Below, one piece after another: positions 45,146 through 56,729 of a DNA stretch of 64,000 bases; position 1 is the first letter of the stretch, and every line of letters starts with the position of its first letter. Both the position numbers and the translations under genes were made by a program. The stretch is taken from assembly GCF_011493005.1 (NCBI RefSeq), contig NZ_CP049159.1:434001-498000 (forward strand), written 5' to 3'. The notes under the pieces are model-generated. The model saw nothing but the letters and a program-made list of their open reading frames with translations. It was not told where the DNA came from and ran no database searches. Origin of the DNA: Caballeronia sp. SBC1 (lineage in GTDB: Bacteria > Pseudomonadota > Gammaproteobacteria > Burkholderiales > Burkholderiaceae).

Positions 45146-46908
45146 CGCCATCCGTCATGGACGCTACCGTTTCGTCTACGTCGAGTGTGGTGGAATGGCT
45201 CGAGCGCATTCAGCGCGCGAACGGCAACGAAGGCAACTACCTCGCCGCTTACGATCTCTCCGTAAAAGCGCTCGCCGCGTGGCCCGATGCAATGGTTTTC
45301 GAGCATCAGGCGATTCTTGCGCTCGCGCGGGCGGGCGCGCTGAACCGTGCGCTCGAGCGATACCGGAGACTCGAAGGATCTGGCCGGCTCGCCGCGCTGA
45401 CCGACCTTGATCTTGCGGCGGAATTCGCGGGCCTGTTCGGCCGGTTGCTGAAGGATTGCGCGAGCGGCAGTTCCATCGAGGATGCAAAAAAACATCGGCT
45501 GGGATCGGCGATTGCTTATGCGAGCGCATTCGAGCGGCTCGGCAAGTACTACCTCGCGATCAATGCTGCGTCGATGTATCTATCATGCGGCAAGTCCGGC
45601 AAGGCGCGCCATTACGCACAGGTTGCGCTCGAACTGGCTGCCGCGCAGCGCGAACAGGATTACTGGTCGCATGTCACACAGGCGGAGGCATCGCTGATCC
45701 TCGGACAACCCGGGGTCGCGATCGACATGCTGAAGGCCGCGGCTGCCGACCGGCTTGCCATTATTGCCGTCAACGGCGCCGAAAATCTCGATGCCGTGGC
45801 GAGTACCCGTCGTCAACTGACGTGGGTTGCAAGCCTCGCGCATGCGCCTGCGGACATCGTCGACCATCTGCCGAAGCCGCGCGTGCTCAACTGGATCTCG
45901 CGTCCCAATCTTCTTCTGTCGCACAACCCGTTTGTCTTCGCACCCGGACAGACGGTCATCGCATTCGGTCCATTGATGTCCGCTGCAGATCTGCTGATCG
46001 CAAGCGCGCTGCTCCAGGTTGGCGCGAATGTGCACCTGGTACTGCCGTGCGAGCCGGATTTGCTCGCCGCGCGAATCTTTCTGAATCAGCCGGAATTGCT
46101 CGAGATGCTGGCCCGCGTACTCGCCAGCGAGCGCGTGCGCGTGACGCTTGTCACGAAGGAAGGTTCGCCCGACGAGCCCGCAGGCACCCTGCTGTGTCAA
46201 CAGCAAGCGCGCGGCCTCGCGCTGCTACGCGGGCATAGTCTCATGGTCGACCCGGAACTGGTCGCGCCCGGTGATGGCACCATCGCGTTCGGAGCGATTC
46301 CCTCGGGCAACCGGGACATTACCGGCAGTGCGCTGCCAGTGGGCTCGCATTCGAATGACGTGCGCAAACCGCATGCCATCGTGTTTGGCGACGTGCGCGG
46401 CTTCAGCATGTTGAATGAGGCAGAGCAACTGACGTTCCTAGATCACGTGATCGGCGGATTCGCGAACGCGCTGCACGCGTGCGAGGGCGTTGAATATGCC
46501 GAAACCGCCGGGGACGGCCTGTTTATCGTGCTATCCGACGTGATGGCCGCGGTCGACTGTTGCTTCAGACTTCAGAGGGTGCTGCGGCCGGAGAAGACGG
46601 CAAGGCTCGGCTTGCCTCCGCATCTCGGCATCCGGCTGAGCGCGCATGTCGGGCCACTTTACCGGCGTTACGACAAGGTGATTCACCGATACAAGTTCGT
46701 CGGGGTGGAGGTCGTGCGCACGGCCCGGATCGAACCGGTGACGCCCGTCGGTGAAATCTTCGTGACCGAGCAGTTCGCGGCAGCGCTGGCCTTCACGACA
46801 CGGGAGGCTTATGTCTGCGAGTACGCGGGCATGCAGCCGATGGCGAAAAACTTCGGCGAATGCCGGATGTATTCGTTGCGGCGGGCGGGGCGGCGTTTTC
46901 CTGCGTGA
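45142..46908 (+). CDS. TPR protein with C-terminal class III nucleotide-cyclase-like domain
   Basis: The 588-residue protein has an N-terminal helical TPR-like half (about 1-250), a Rossmann-like middle (about 260-390: GQTVIAFGPLMSAADLLIAS) and a class III cyclase domain from about 412. Metal Asp residues lie in VFGDVRGFSML (Asp417) and AETAGDGLF (Asp458). The usual substrate Lys position is occupied by Glu (Glu454), as in guanylate cyclases. Arg in TARIEPVT may serve as transition-state Arg, but the conserved Asn before it is replaced. It is coupled to a lipoprotein gene. Its product nucleotide is unknown; a cyclic nucleotide signal is inferred. Confidence 0.7.
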   Translation: MTPSVMDATVSSTSSVVEWLERIQRANGNEGNYLAAYDLSVKALAAWPDAMVFEHQAILALARAGALNRALERYRRLEGSGRLAALTDLDLAAEFAGLFGRLLKDCASGSSIEDAKKHRLGSAIAYASAFERLGKYYLAINAASMYLSCGKSGKARHYAQVALELAAAQREQDYWSHVTQAEASLILGQPGVAIDMLKAAAADRLAIIAVNGAENLDAVASTRRQLTWVASLAHAPADIVDHLPKPRVLNWISRPNLLLSHNPFVFAPGQTVIAFGPLMSAADLLIASALLQVGANVHLVLPCEPDLLAARIFLNQPELLEMLARVLASERVRVTLVTKEGSPDEPAGTLLCQQQARGLALLRGHSLMVDPELVAPGDGTIAFGAIPSGNRDITGSALPVGSHSNDVRKPHAIVFGDVRGFSMLNEAEQLTFLDHVIGGFANALHACEGVEYAETAGDGLFIVLSDVMAAVDCCFRLQRVLRPEKTARLGLPPHLGIRLSAHVGPLYRRYDKVIHRYKFVGVEVVRTARIEPVTPVGEIFVTEQFAAALAFTTREAYVCEYAGMQPMAKNFGECRMYSLRRAGRRFPA

Positions 46909-47135
46909 GGGGCATGCGTGAGAGGCATGCGCGAGACGGGACGCACGGACGGGCGTTGAATAAACTACGGCGTCGTCTGCGCGCTTGAATTCTTTGTCGA
47001 ATCTACGCCGAGATCTCTTCGATACAACCACCGCATTACCAGCGTCCCTAGTCCTGGATGCGAGCGTTGTGCCATGATGGAGCCAGGAAGACGACACAAG
47101 ACGGTCACATGGCCCATCGGCCGAAGGAGGTCAAA

Positions 47136-47474
47136 GTGGCGGACGACAATGGTTTAGCGAACGGCCAACCCGAGCAGGCGTCTGAATCGCTGCAGGCACT
47201 TGCCGAATATCTGGAGCGGTCACTCGACAAAGCGACAAGCATTGTGATGATGCGACATACGGCCGACATTTGTACCGTGTATCTGGGGGACCCCGCGGGT
47301 CCACGCGAAGACCTGAAGCAGATTGGCGCGATTGCAACATCGCTCGCAAACGACATGCTTGAATCGACCTCTTCGGGAGCGAATCAATTGCCAATTGGCA
47401 GCCAGGTCTATCGTTTTGTCCGTAGTTTCACGCAAGTCGGAGATACGGCGGCGGTCGTCTTCTCAACGGATTAG
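47136..47474 (+). CDS. small hypothetical protein
   Basis: The 112-residue ORF begins with GTG at 47136, chosen because AAGGAGG lies five bases upstream; an ATG at 47109 lacks such a site. It reads VADDNGLANGQPEQASESLQ and continues with a helical part (LEYLERSLDKAT-like) and a beta-rich C-terminal part (SQVYRFVRSFTQVGDTAAVV). No family was recognised. Confidence 0.6.
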   Translation: MADDNGLANGQPEQASESLQALAEYLERSLDKATSIVMMRHTADICTVYLGDPAGPREDLKQIGAIATSLANDMLESTSSGANQLPIGSQVYRFVRSFTQVGDTAAVVFSTD

Positions 47475-47672
47475 GCCGTAGCTGACTGCTACCCGGCTAG
47501 TAGCTGCTATGTTGACGTGTTGCAGACAACGCGACGTCATGCGGGCACGCTGGATTGCCGCAACGGCAATCTGGCGGTCGTACGTCCCAGAGCCGTGGTC
47601 CATAGACTGCTCCGGCGGTGGTCACGTCTTCCCAATCCGCGGCTCGATGGCAATCATGTTCAAGGAGGACTG

Positions 47673-48347
47673 GTGCATCCGAGACAACATTTGGCATTGC
47701 TGCTGTCAATGGCAGCGTTTGGTTCAACCGGAGCATGGGCGAGCGATATTCAATGTGCTACCACGCGTCAACCGGCTGAGCGCGTCATATGCGACCACGC
47801 CATTCTGAACAACGAGTACGACGATATTGTCGCTCAGCAACAGACTCTGCTAAGCGCTGGGAAGCTATCGCCGCAACGGCTCGCCCAGTGGAGGCAATCG
47901 CGCAACGCGTGCATTGATGTCCACTGCATCGACACCGTATTTGCGCAGTGGAAGGCGATCGCCAAGTCTAGCCAAGCCATTTCTCGCGAACCGTCGGCTC
48001 CGGTTATAGCTTCGGCTACCGATATGGCTCCCGTCGGACCCGCTCCAGACGCGGTTCCCGTGCCAGCATCTCAGGCGTCCCCGACATCGGAAGCGTCCCT
48101 CGCGCGGCAAGGGAGTGCCGCTGGCGTAGCGCTTCCGCAGCCGGTTGCGACGCAGGCATCGGTACCTGCGGCTGCATCCGACGCGGCTTCGGAGGCGACT
48201 GGTTCCCACGGCTCGAGCGCGCTGAGCGTTGTTGCACTTTTCGCGATTGGATTCATCGCGCTCGTCGCACTCATCGCGGGTCGGAAAAGAAGCCGTCGCC
48301 GCACTGGCCAACCATCGGGAAATGTCCGCAGCAAAGACGAGCCTTGA
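47673..48347 (+). CDS. LprI-like exported protein with C-terminal membrane segment
   Basis: Start GTG at 47673 follows AAGGAGG. The 224-residue protein has a signal peptide (HPRQHLALLLSMAAFGSTGA) and an LprI/DUF1311-like pattern of four cysteines: IQCATT, RVICDH, RNACID and VHCIDT. A disordered Pro/Ala/Ser region follows and ends in one membrane helix (LSVVALFAIGFIALVALIAG) with a basic tail. LprI-like proteins bind lysozyme in some bacteria; here only the family-like N-terminal domain is supported. Confidence 0.7.
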   Translation: MHPRQHLALLLSMAAFGSTGAWASDIQCATTRQPAERVICDHAILNNEYDDIVAQQQTLLSAGKLSPQRLAQWRQSRNACIDVHCIDTVFAQWKAIAKSSQAISREPSAPVIASATDMAPVGPAPDAVPVPASQASPTSEASLARQGSAAGVALPQPVATQASVPAAASDAASEATGSHGSSALSVVALFAIGFIALVALIAGRKRSRRRTGQPSGNVRSKDEP

Positions 48348-48703
48348 ACGGACCTCCCTGAAAGGCATGAGCGAGGTGACGTCATGTTGCGATTTTCAGT
48401 TGGAGCGCCGCGGCAACAATGCTCTAGCGCTTTTGTACGAGCGTGGCGTATTGCAACCACGCGCACATGCAGGTCAATCATGGCAACGACTTTGGAATCA
48501 ATTCAAGGCGTTCAGACCTGCCGGTTCGCTAATTTCGCAGCACTTCAAACAATCCCGCTGCACCCATGCTGTCACCCACACACATGCTCAGCACTACGTA
48601 TCGAACCCCACGCCGGCGTACTTCAATTGCGGCGCGCATCATCGGCGACGACCCATGGTGTACAAGGGCGGCGTCCACGGATGCCGCCCCGAACGCTACG
48701 CGA
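48348..48703. other. intergenic region before the convergent porin end
   Basis: About 350 bases with no convincing gene. The right end holds a GC-rich hairpin that may terminate the minus-strand porin gene (listed separately). Confidence 0.4.
48666..48689 (-). terminator. possible terminator of the porin gene
   Basis: GGGCGGCGTCC and GGATGCCGCCC form an 11-base stem with a G-T pair and a small loop just after the porin stop. The T-run is weak. Confidence 0.45.
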
Positions 48704-49903
48704 TTAGAACCGGTGAATGATACCGACGCCTGCAGCAAACTGGCTACGTGACGATGACGGCGCGCTGTTCTGGCCATCGCCGATATCCGCGGTTGCGTTG
48801 ATGATGCTCACGCCGTTCGTTCCCAAGGTCTGGCCGCTCGCACGTTGATAGGCCTCCAGCGCATACAGTCCGGTACGCTTGGAGAGACTGTAGTACTGCG
48901 AGAGGTTGAACTGCTGATACTGAGCAGAGTTCGAGATGCCGTTCGCCTCTGTTGCGCGCGTGTAACTATAGCCTGCCGCCAGGTCCAGCACTGTCGCCGG
49001 CTTGAAGTGCAGCACTGCGCCGGCCGTGTTGAAGATCGCCTCGTGGCGGAATTGCGAGTTGATACCCGGGATGTATTGCACGTTCGAATACGAGAACGAG
49101 ACGTCCCATTGTTGAGTGAACGTATAGCCACCTGTCACCGCAACCCGCTGCTGAGCCTGCGCAGTCTGATAGCCGTTGTTGATACCCGACACGCCCGCCT
49201 GCGCGCCCGCATTCGACGTCGTGGAGCTAGCGCCCCATGCGCCGCCACCGGGCGTCGAGTTATTGATCCGCTGGAAGCCTGCCGCGATACCGAACGGTCC
49301 GTTCAGGTACTGCAGCGCCGCGCTCCATGTGGAACCCGCGTTGAAGCTGCCCGGCACGCCGCCCATTGAATACGATCCGCTGGCTGTCAAGCCGTGCAGG
49401 CTCGGGGACGTGTACACCAGCGAGTTGTTCGCGCGGTACAACGTATCAAGCGAATCAATATCGCCCGGGTGGGCACCGTAGGCGCCAGTCAGCCACGTGG
49501 TCGGGCTATAGGGCGAGAGCAACGTGTAGTACGACGTGTACTGACGGCCTGCTGTCAGCGTACCGTACGTGGAATTGGCCAAACCAACATAAGCTTGCCG
49601 GTTGAACGCCTCGCCGGCAACGGACTCCGCGCCGGTCGCACTGTTAAAGCCCTCTTCCAACTGGAATATTGTCTTCGTGCCGCCGCCCAGATCCTCGCTT
49701 CCCTTCAGGCCGAACCGGCTGCCTGCCCAGATGCCGTTGACCATCTTGACGACCGAGCGGCCACCGGATGTCGAACCGAGCGACGTCTGGCTGCTCTGAT
49801 AGCCGATCCCTGTATCCACGATGCCGTACAGCGTCACGCTGCTCTGAGCGTGCGCGCCGAGGGCGACCAGCCCAAGGGCCGAAGTTGCCAGTACCTTTTT
49901 CAT
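48704..49903 (-). CDS. Gram-negative porin (OmpC-like)
   Basis: The 399-residue protein has a signal peptide (MKKVLATSALGLVALGAHAQ) and begins SSVTLYGIVDTGIGYQ, the usual start of Burkholderia porins. RFGLKGSEDLGGGTKTIFQL follows. The C-terminus ends GVGIIHRF with the terminal Phe for BAM recognition. It forms a trimeric outer-membrane channel. It lies downstream of the TRAP genes on the same strand, suggesting a role in uptake of acid sugars. Confidence 0.93.
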   Translation of the reverse strand: MKKVLATSALGLVALGAHAQSSVTLYGIVDTGIGYQSSQTSLGSTSGGRSVVKMVNGIWAGSRFGLKGSEDLGGGTKTIFQLEEGFNSATGAESVAGEAFNRQAYVGLANSTYGTLTAGRQYTSYYTLLSPYSPTTWLTGAYGAHPGDIDSLDTLYRANNSLVYTSPSLHGLTASGSYSMGGVPGSFNAGSTWSAALQYLNGPFGIAAGFQRINNSTPGGGAWGASSTTSNAGAQAGVSGINNGYQTAQAQQRVAVTGGYTFTQQWDVSFSYSNVQYIPGINSQFRHEAIFNTAGAVLHFKPATVLDLAAGYSYTRATEANGISNSAQYQQFNLSQYYSLSKRTGLYALEAYQRASGQTLGTNGVSIINATADIGDGQNSAPSSSRSQFAAGVGIIHRF

Positions 49904-49979
49904 CTTTGATCCCCTTTAGAAAAAACTTGTTGTTGATTCTTCGCGTTGTCTAAACAGCGCCGACTCTGAAACCACACGC

Positions 49980-51332
49980 TCAAAACACTGGGTGTCCATT
50001 GATCAGGCTCGGCAACCACGTCGAAAACATCGGTACGTAGGTCACGATATTGATCGCGCTGAAAATGGCCAGGTAATACGGCCACGCAACTTTGGTTGTT
50101 TCCCCGATCGAGACATTGCCGATCGCGCAGCCAATGAATTGCACCGAACCGATCGGCGGGTGAACGAGGCCCAACGCACAGTTCAGCAGAATCATGATCC
50201 CGAACTGCACCGGGCCCACGCCGCTGTGCATCGCCATCGGCAAGAACAATGGCGTGGTGATCAGGATGTGAGCCGCCATGTCGACGAACGTGCCAAGAAA
50301 GATCTGGATGATATTGATGTAAAGCAGCATCAACCAAGGGATCGTCGTGGCATTTTCAAGCAGGTGCTCGATTGCGTCGGGAATCTCCAGATAAGCCATC
50401 TGGTAGCGAAGCATGTTCGACACGCCGATCAGCAGCAGCACCACTCCGGTCGTTTTAGTCGCCTTGGACAGTGCCAGGAAAAGCTTCTTCCTCGTCAGCG
50501 TGCGATAAACGACGATGGTCAGCACCAGCGAATAAAACACGGCAATGGCCGCCGCCTCCGTCGCTGTCGCAATGCCTTTGGCCACGCACACCAGGATGAT
50601 CGCGATCACCATCAATCCCGGCAACGCGCCGAGAAACGTGCGGCCAACTGCGAACCAGCCGGGAAAGCGCTGCAGTTCGGTCGAGCCGTCGGGGCGACGC
50701 GGATAACCGAAGCGAACCGCCTGCCAGTAGGCTGCAATGAGGATAAAACCCATCACCCAAAGCACGGGCAGGAGACCGGAAAACAGCAGGTCGCCTATCG
50801 AGACGCCACTCATCTGATGCCCGTTCAAGGTCCCCGTTATGCCCTGCGCGGCAAACGCATAGATGATCATGTTCGTGGAGGTAGGCATCAACGCACCTGC
50901 CAGCGACGAATGAGTGGTGACATTGACCGCGTAGGCCGCGCTATAGCCTTCCCGCTTCATCAACGGAATGACGACGCCGCCCATCGCCGAGGTATCCGCG
51001 GACGGCGAGCCAGACACCCCGCCGAACAGCGTGCATGCGACCACGTTGGCCATACCGAGACCACCCCGGAAATGCCCCACCGTGGCCTGCGCGAAACGCA
51101 GGATGCGGTCCGCGATGCCGCCGTGCAGCATCAACTCACCGGAGAAAATGAAGAACGGGACCGCGAGGAAAGAGAATCCGTTCATTCCCGAGATCATCGA
51201 CTGCATCGCCGTTGCAGCCGGCAAGCCTTCATGCAGATAGGTCAGTACGCATGCAAGACCTAACGCGAACGAAACGGGAACTCCGAGAACGAGGAAGACG
51301 ATGAAACTGACGGAGAGGATGGCAAGTTCCAT
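49980..51332 (-). CDS. TRAP transporter large permease (DctM family)
   Basis: The 450-residue protein starts MELAILSVSFIVFLVLGVPV and has about 12 membrane helices with the family segments FSGELMLHGGIADRILRFAQ and HPPIGSVQFIGCAIG. It takes up dicarboxylates or sugar acids together with DctP and DctQ. The ATG lies two bases after the dctQ stop, so the genes are tightly coupled. Confidence 0.9.
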   Translation of the reverse strand: MELAILSVSFIVFLVLGVPVSFALGLACVLTYLHEGLPAATAMQSMISGMNGFSFLAVPFFIFSGELMLHGGIADRILRFAQATVGHFRGGLGMANVVACTLFGGVSGSPSADTSAMGGVVIPLMKREGYSAAYAVNVTTHSSLAGALMPTSTNMIIYAFAAQGITGTLNGHQMSGVSIGDLLFSGLLPVLWVMGFILIAAYWQAVRFGYPRRPDGSTELQRFPGWFAVGRTFLGALPGLMVIAIILVCVAKGIATATEAAAIAVFYSLVLTIVVYRTLTRKKLFLALSKATKTTGVVLLLIGVSNMLRYQMAYLEIPDAIEHLLENATTIPWLMLLYINIIQIFLGTFVDMAAHILITTPLFLPMAMHSGVGPVQFGIMILLNCALGLVHPPIGSVQFIGCAIGNVSIGETTKVAWPYYLAIFSAINIVTYVPMFSTWLPSLINGHPVF

Positions 51333-51334
51333 GA

Positions 51335-51862
51335 TTATTCTGTTTTTGTTTCTGCGTGAACAACGCTAGCAGGTGCTCTAGCGAGAATTTGTTTTTGCGT
51401 GAACAGCGCTAGCAGGTGCTCTATCGAGAAAAGAATGATGCAAGCGCTGGCAACGATCGGGATGAGATATCGAAGCGCTTCCGGCAGGCCAAGAATGGGG
51501 ATTTGATCGTCCATCGTCGTCTCCGCCATTTCTATGCAGCCGAAGAAAACCGCAGCGGAGAACGCGATCAGGCAGAGATGCTGGAACGCCTCCGCCGCTA
51601 CCTGACCCTTGGGCGACAATTTCTTGACCAGTGAGTCGAGTCCAATATGACCGTTCTCGCGAACTTTGAGAGCGGCGCCAAACATGGCGATAACGATCAC
51701 CAGCAGCAGAGCAATCGGCTCGACGAAATCCGGGGCGTCGTTGAAGACATAACGCATCACAACACCGTAGAAGACAAGCAGGCTCAGCGCGGCCAGACTC
51801 ACTGACGCCACGCTAACCAGCACGTAGACGAGAAAGTCATTTGAGCGTTTCATGAATTTCAT
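51335..51862 (-). CDS. TRAP transporter small permease (DctQ family)
   Basis: The 175-residue protein starts MKFMKRSNDFLVYVLVSVAS, four membrane helices as in DctQ. AAGGA lies about eight bases before the ATG at 51862. A 43-base tandem duplication (51345-51430) changes the last residues: without it the protein would end in the second copy's frame. It connects DctP and DctM in substrate uptake. Confidence 0.88.
   Translation of the reverse strand: MKFMKRSNDFLVYVLVSVASVSLAALSLLVFYGVVMRYVFNDAPDFVEPIALLLVIVIAMFGAALKVRENGHIGLDSLVKKLSPKGQVAAEAFQHLCLIAFSAAVFFGCIEMAETTMDDQIPILGLPEALRYLIPIVASACIILFSIEHLLALFTQKQILARAPASVVHAETKTE
51345..51430. repeat. 43-base tandem duplication in the dctQ 3' end
   Basis: Two adjacent copies (51345-51387 and 51388-51430) differ at three positions. 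Each contains GCTAGCAGGTGCTCTA. Because 43 is not a multiple of three, the duplication shifts the frame of the dctQ C-terminus. Confidence 0.9.
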
Positions 51863-51989
51863 TGATGCCATCCTTGCATACGACGGACTTTTACTTATCA
51901 ATCAGGAATCCTCCGTAATGTCACGGATTCATCAAACCGCATACGGCGAAAATCCAGCAGGATTTTCGCCAAGGCCAGACTTATGAACC

Positions 51990-53641
<1,652 letters not shown>

Positions 53642-53873
53642 TCATCGCTTTGACTCTATCGGACCGGCCAGCACGAACGGGCCGCCCTGATAGCGCTGCG
53701 TCGGGTCATCAGGATTCATCCGCGAGATCGGCGATCAATGCTTCCTCGTGCGCAGCCATTGCGCCGAGCGACGCGATATCGGTCACGTGCACGACATTGC
53801 TCGCCGCGTAGTTGCCGCCCAGATTTCCGGCAGCGCCGGTGAGCAGAAGGCGCCGGAAGGGTTTCTGTGTCAT
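53642..53873 (-). pseudogene. uronate dehydrogenase with a large internal deletion
   Basis: An N-terminal segment (MTQKPFRRLLLTGAAGNLGG, ending LIADLADES) matches uronate dehydrogenase (GxxGxxG cofactor motif). Directly after it, in another frame, lies DDPTQRYQGGPFVLAGPIES, which resembles the C-terminal end of the same enzyme. Most of the central protein is missing, so the enzyme is inactive. Intact uronate dehydrogenase would oxidise galacturonate or glucuronate to the aldarolactone feeding garD. Confidence 0.65.
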
Positions 53874-53924
53874 TGAATGTTCAAGGTTCGGGCCGCTCAT
53901 GCCGACACCTGTCTTGTGATTGCA

Positions 53925-55514
53925 TCAGGTCACCGGCGCCGGATTGAACAGCGTCAATGCATTGTGCAGCTTGAGTTTCTCCGCGCAGGTCTCTTTGCGC
54001 CCGCTGGCCACCTCGAGCATCAGGCGGAACAACTCCCAACCCACGTCTTCGATGGTCGCATCCCCAGTTGCGATGGTGCCGGCATTGATATCCATCAGGT
54101 CATGCCAGCGGCGGGCCAGATCCGAGCGTGTTGCGACCTTGATGACAGGGACTTCCGCGAGGCTATAGGGCGTGCCGCGGCCGGTCGTGAACACATGAAG
54201 GTTAATGCCCGCGGCAACCTGCAGCGTGCCGCAAATGAAATCGCTCGCGGGCGTTGCCGCGTAAATCAGGCCCTTCTGCCGCACCTTTTCGCCAGGCGAC
54301 AGCACGCCCGAGATGGCCGAGTTACCCGACTTGATAATCGAACCCATCGCTTTTTCGACGATGTTCGACAAGCCGCCTTTCTTGTTGCCCGGCGTCGTGT
54401 TGGCGCTGCGGTCGGCGCCGCCGCGCTTCAGATAATCGTCATACCACTGCATCTCCCGGATGATCGCTGCGGCGACATCCGCATTAGCCGCGCGTGCGGT
54501 CAGTTGATCGACGCCATCCCGCACTTCGGTGACTTCGGAGAACATCACCGTCGCACCGGCGCGCACCAGCAAGTCGGTCGCGAAGCCCACCGCGGGATTC
54601 GCAGTCAGCCCGGAGAATGCGTCGCTGCCGCCGCATTGCACGCCGACCACGAGGTCGGCGGCCGGACATGTCTCGCGACGGCGATTGTTCAGCCGCTTCA
54701 GATGAGCATCTGCCATTCTCATGATCGAATCGATCATCGACTGGAAGCCAACGTGTGCTTCATCCTGAAGCACGACGACATCGCCATTCTGGTCCGCCTC
54801 GACGTCACCAATATCGGCGACTTCAGCGACATTGGCGGCCGCGGCAATGGGGATCGTGCCCGGCGGCATCAAGCGCTCCGGCTGCAACTTCTCACAGCCA
54901 AGGCTGACCATCATCACTTCGCCGCCGAAATTCGGATTCAGACTGATGTTGCGTACCGTGCGGATCGGCACCATGGCGTCGGGCGCATCGATGGCGACGC
55001 CGCAACCGTAGGTGTGCCCGAGACCCACCACATCGTCGACGTTCGGGTAATGCGGCAACAACTCTGCCTTGATGCGCGTGACCGCATGCTGAACCACGTC
55101 GGCCACGCATTGCACCGTGGTCGTAATAGCAAGGATGTTGCGCGAGCCGACCGATCCGTCAGCATTGCGATAGCCCTCGAACGTGAAGCCCTCAAGGGGC
55201 GGCATGTCTGGCGCCCTGATGGTCGCGATCGGCAAGTCCTCAAGTCCTGGCGGACTCGGCATGCGGATCACGTGTTCGTTGATCCAACTGCCCGACGGCA
55301 AGGACTTGAGCGCGTAGCCAATCACCACGTTGTAGCGAATGACTTCGTCGCCTTCCGCAAGATCAACGAGCGCCACCTTGTGTCCTTGCGGCACGCGCTC
55401 GCGCAGCACAAGCCCATCGGGAAATACTGCGCCCTCACCCAGACCGCCGTCGTTGACGACGATCGCGACGTTGTCATTGGGGTGAACGCGAATGTAGAGC
55501 GGGGAATTTTCCAT
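53925..55514 (-). CDS. garD: galactarate dehydratase
   Basis: The 529-residue protein matches GarD over its full length: [20 protein letters not shown] near the start, then [39 protein letters not shown] and a final [11 protein letters not shown]. It removes water from galactarate to give 5-dehydro-4-deoxy-D-glucarate. The SAF-like N-terminal domain and UxaA-like main domain are both present. It is transcribed away from kdgD, which acts next. Operator-like motifs lie in the shared promoter region. Confidence 0.92.
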   Translation of the reverse strand: MENSPLYIRVHPNDNVAIVVNDGGLGEGAVFPDGLVLRERVPQGHKVALVDLAEGDEVIRYNVVIGYALKSLPSGSWINEHVIRMPSPPGLEDLPIATIRAPDMPPLEGFTFEGYRNADGSVGSRNILAITTTVQCVADVVQHAVTRIKAELLPHYPNVDDVVGLGHTYGCGVAIDAPDAMVPIRTVRNISLNPNFGGEVMMVSLGCEKLQPERLMPPGTIPIAAAANVAEVADIGDVEADQNGDVVVLQDEAHVGFQSMIDSIMRMADAHLKRLNNRRRETCPAADLVVGVQCGGSDAFSGLTANPAVGFATDLLVRAGATVMFSEVTEVRDGVDQLTARAANADVAAAIIREMQWYDDYLKRGGADRSANTTPGNKKGGLSNIVEKAMGSIIKSGNSAISGVLSPGEKVRQKGLIYAATPASDFICGTLQVAAGINLHVFTTGRGTPYSLAEVPVIKVATRSDLARRWHDLMDINAGTIATGDATIEDVGWELFRLMLEVASGRKETCAEKLKLHNALTLFNPAPVT

Positions 55515-55535
55515 TGCATCGATCCTTATGACGAT

Positions 55536-55554
55536 TTCATACCCGTCACGACAA
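55536..55554 (-). promoter_or_regulatory. degenerate aldarate operator-like motif, garD side
   Basis: TTCATACCCGTCACGACAA matches the neighbouring motif at 55556 only in its outer arms and lies 20 bases away in register. Confidence 0.4.
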
Positions 55555-55555
55555 A

Positions 55556-55574
55556 TTCATACGTCATCCTACAA
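55556..55574 (-). promoter_or_regulatory. aldarate operator-like motif, garD side
   Basis: On the minus strand this is TTGTAGGATGACGTATGAA, one base different from the 53273 copy. It lies 42-60 bases upstream of the garD start. Confidence 0.65.
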
Positions 55575-55657
55575 CATGAGCCTTGTCGAGACGTTCCGTA
55601 TTTACCCTATGATGCCCAATGCACAACAAATCATCATTGAATTCCACGGATCTTGTG

Positions 55658-55676
55658 TTGTACGATGACGTATAAG
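55658..55676 (+). promoter_or_regulatory. aldarate operator-like motif, kdgD side
   Basis: TTGTACGATGACGTATAAG matches the 53273 copy in 17 of 19 bases. It lies 41-59 bases upstream of the kdgD start. Confidence 0.65.
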
Positions 55677-55716
55677 AAAGCGCTATCCCTATCACCTGAC
55701 ACGCTGGATGCTCCCC

Positions 55717-56634
55717 ATGACGACACCGCAGGAACTGAAGCAGATTGTTTCGAAAGGTCTTTTGTCCTTCCCCGTCACCGACTTTGACGAACAAGGCGAG
55801 TTTCGCGCCGATACCTATGCCGAGCGCCTGGAATGGCTCGCGCCATATGGAGCTTCGGCGCTGTTTGTCGCTGGCGGCACGGGTGAATTCTTCTCTCTGA
55901 CACACGACGACTATTCGAAGGTCGTCCGCACCGCGACGGAAGTTTGCAGGGGCAAGGTACCGATCCTCGCTGGTGCAGGCGGCCCGACGCGTGCAGCGAT
56001 CGCCTACGCGCAGGAAGCTCAACGTCACGGCGCGAACGGCATCCTGTTGATGCCTCACTACCTGACCGAAGCTTGCCAGGAAGGCATCGCCGCGCACGCC
56101 GAAGAGGTGTGCAAGTCGGTGCCGGACATGGGCGTGATCATCTACAACCGCGCGAACTCGAAGCTTAACGCCGACATGCTCGAGGGCTTGGCGCAGCGCT
56201 GCCCGAACCTGATCGGCTTCAAGGACGGCGTGGGCGAGATCGAGAACATGGTAACGATCCGCCGACGCCTCGGCGACCGCTTCGCCTATCTCGGCGGCCT
56301 GCCGACCGCGGAAGTCTATGCCGCGGCATACAAGGCGCTGGGTGTACCGGTGTATTCGTCGGCGGTGTTCAACTTCATTCCGAAGACGGCGATGGACTTC
56401 TACCACGCGATTGCCGCGGAGGACCACGCCACCGTGGGCAAGCTGATCGACGAATTCTTCCTGCCTTATCTGGCGATCCGCAACCGTCGTGCGGGCTACG
56501 CGGTAAGCATCGTGAAGGCCGGCGCGAAACTCGTGGGCCATAGCGCCGGACCGGTACGCGCTCCGCTGACCGATCTGACCGAAGAAGAAATGAGCAAACT
56601 CGACGCGCTCATTAAAGCACTCGGCCCGCAGTAA
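55717..56634 (+). CDS. kdgD: 5-dehydro-4-deoxyglucarate dehydratase
   Basis: The 305-residue protein is a DHDPS/NAL-superfamily TIM barrel starting [37 protein letters not shown] is the family substrate loop; Tyr in IIYNRANS and Schiff-base Lys in [10 protein letters not shown] are present. It decarboxylates and dehydrates 5-dehydro-4-deoxyglucarate to 2-oxoglutarate semialdehyde. The start at 55717 gives the normal length; the ATG at 55708 is also in frame. No semialdehyde dehydrogenase is in the window, so that step must be encoded elsewhere. Confidence 0.92.
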   Translation: MTTPQELKQIVSKGLLSFPVTDFDEQGEFRADTYAERLEWLAPYGASALFVAGGTGEFFSLTHDDYSKVVRTATEVCRGKVPILAGAGGPTRAAIAYAQEAQRHGANGILLMPHYLTEACQEGIAAHAEEVCKSVPDMGVIIYNRANSKLNADMLEGLAQRCPNLIGFKDGVGEIENMVTIRRRLGDRFAYLGGLPTAEVYAAAYKALGVPVYSSAVFNFIPKTAMDFYHAIAAEDHATVGKLIDEFFLPYLAIRNRRAGYAVSIVKAGAKLVGHSAGPVRAPLTDLTEEEMSKLDALIKALGPQ

Positions 56635-56693
56635 CGCAGCAAGCGCCGAGGGCCGAGGGCCGTGCGAACCAGGGTCGCGCACATGGACCGCAA

Positions 56694-56729
56694 AGAGCGC
56701 CCGGGACGGCAACGTCGCCGGGCGCTTTT
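56694..56729 (+). terminator. rho-independent terminator after kdgD
   Basis: AGCGCCCGG and CCGGGCGCT form a 9-base stem followed by TTT. It lies 60 bases after the kdgD stop. Confidence 0.75.

Noticed and set aside
43754..46908. Pycsar-type immune system
   Set aside because: The cyclase has a TPR extension and a lipoprotein partner, and no effector gene is adjacent in the same operon; the resemblance is too weak to name.
53877..55640. 587-codon plus-strand open frame
   Set aside because: It is antisense to garD, whose full-length match is clear; the frame is a shadow.
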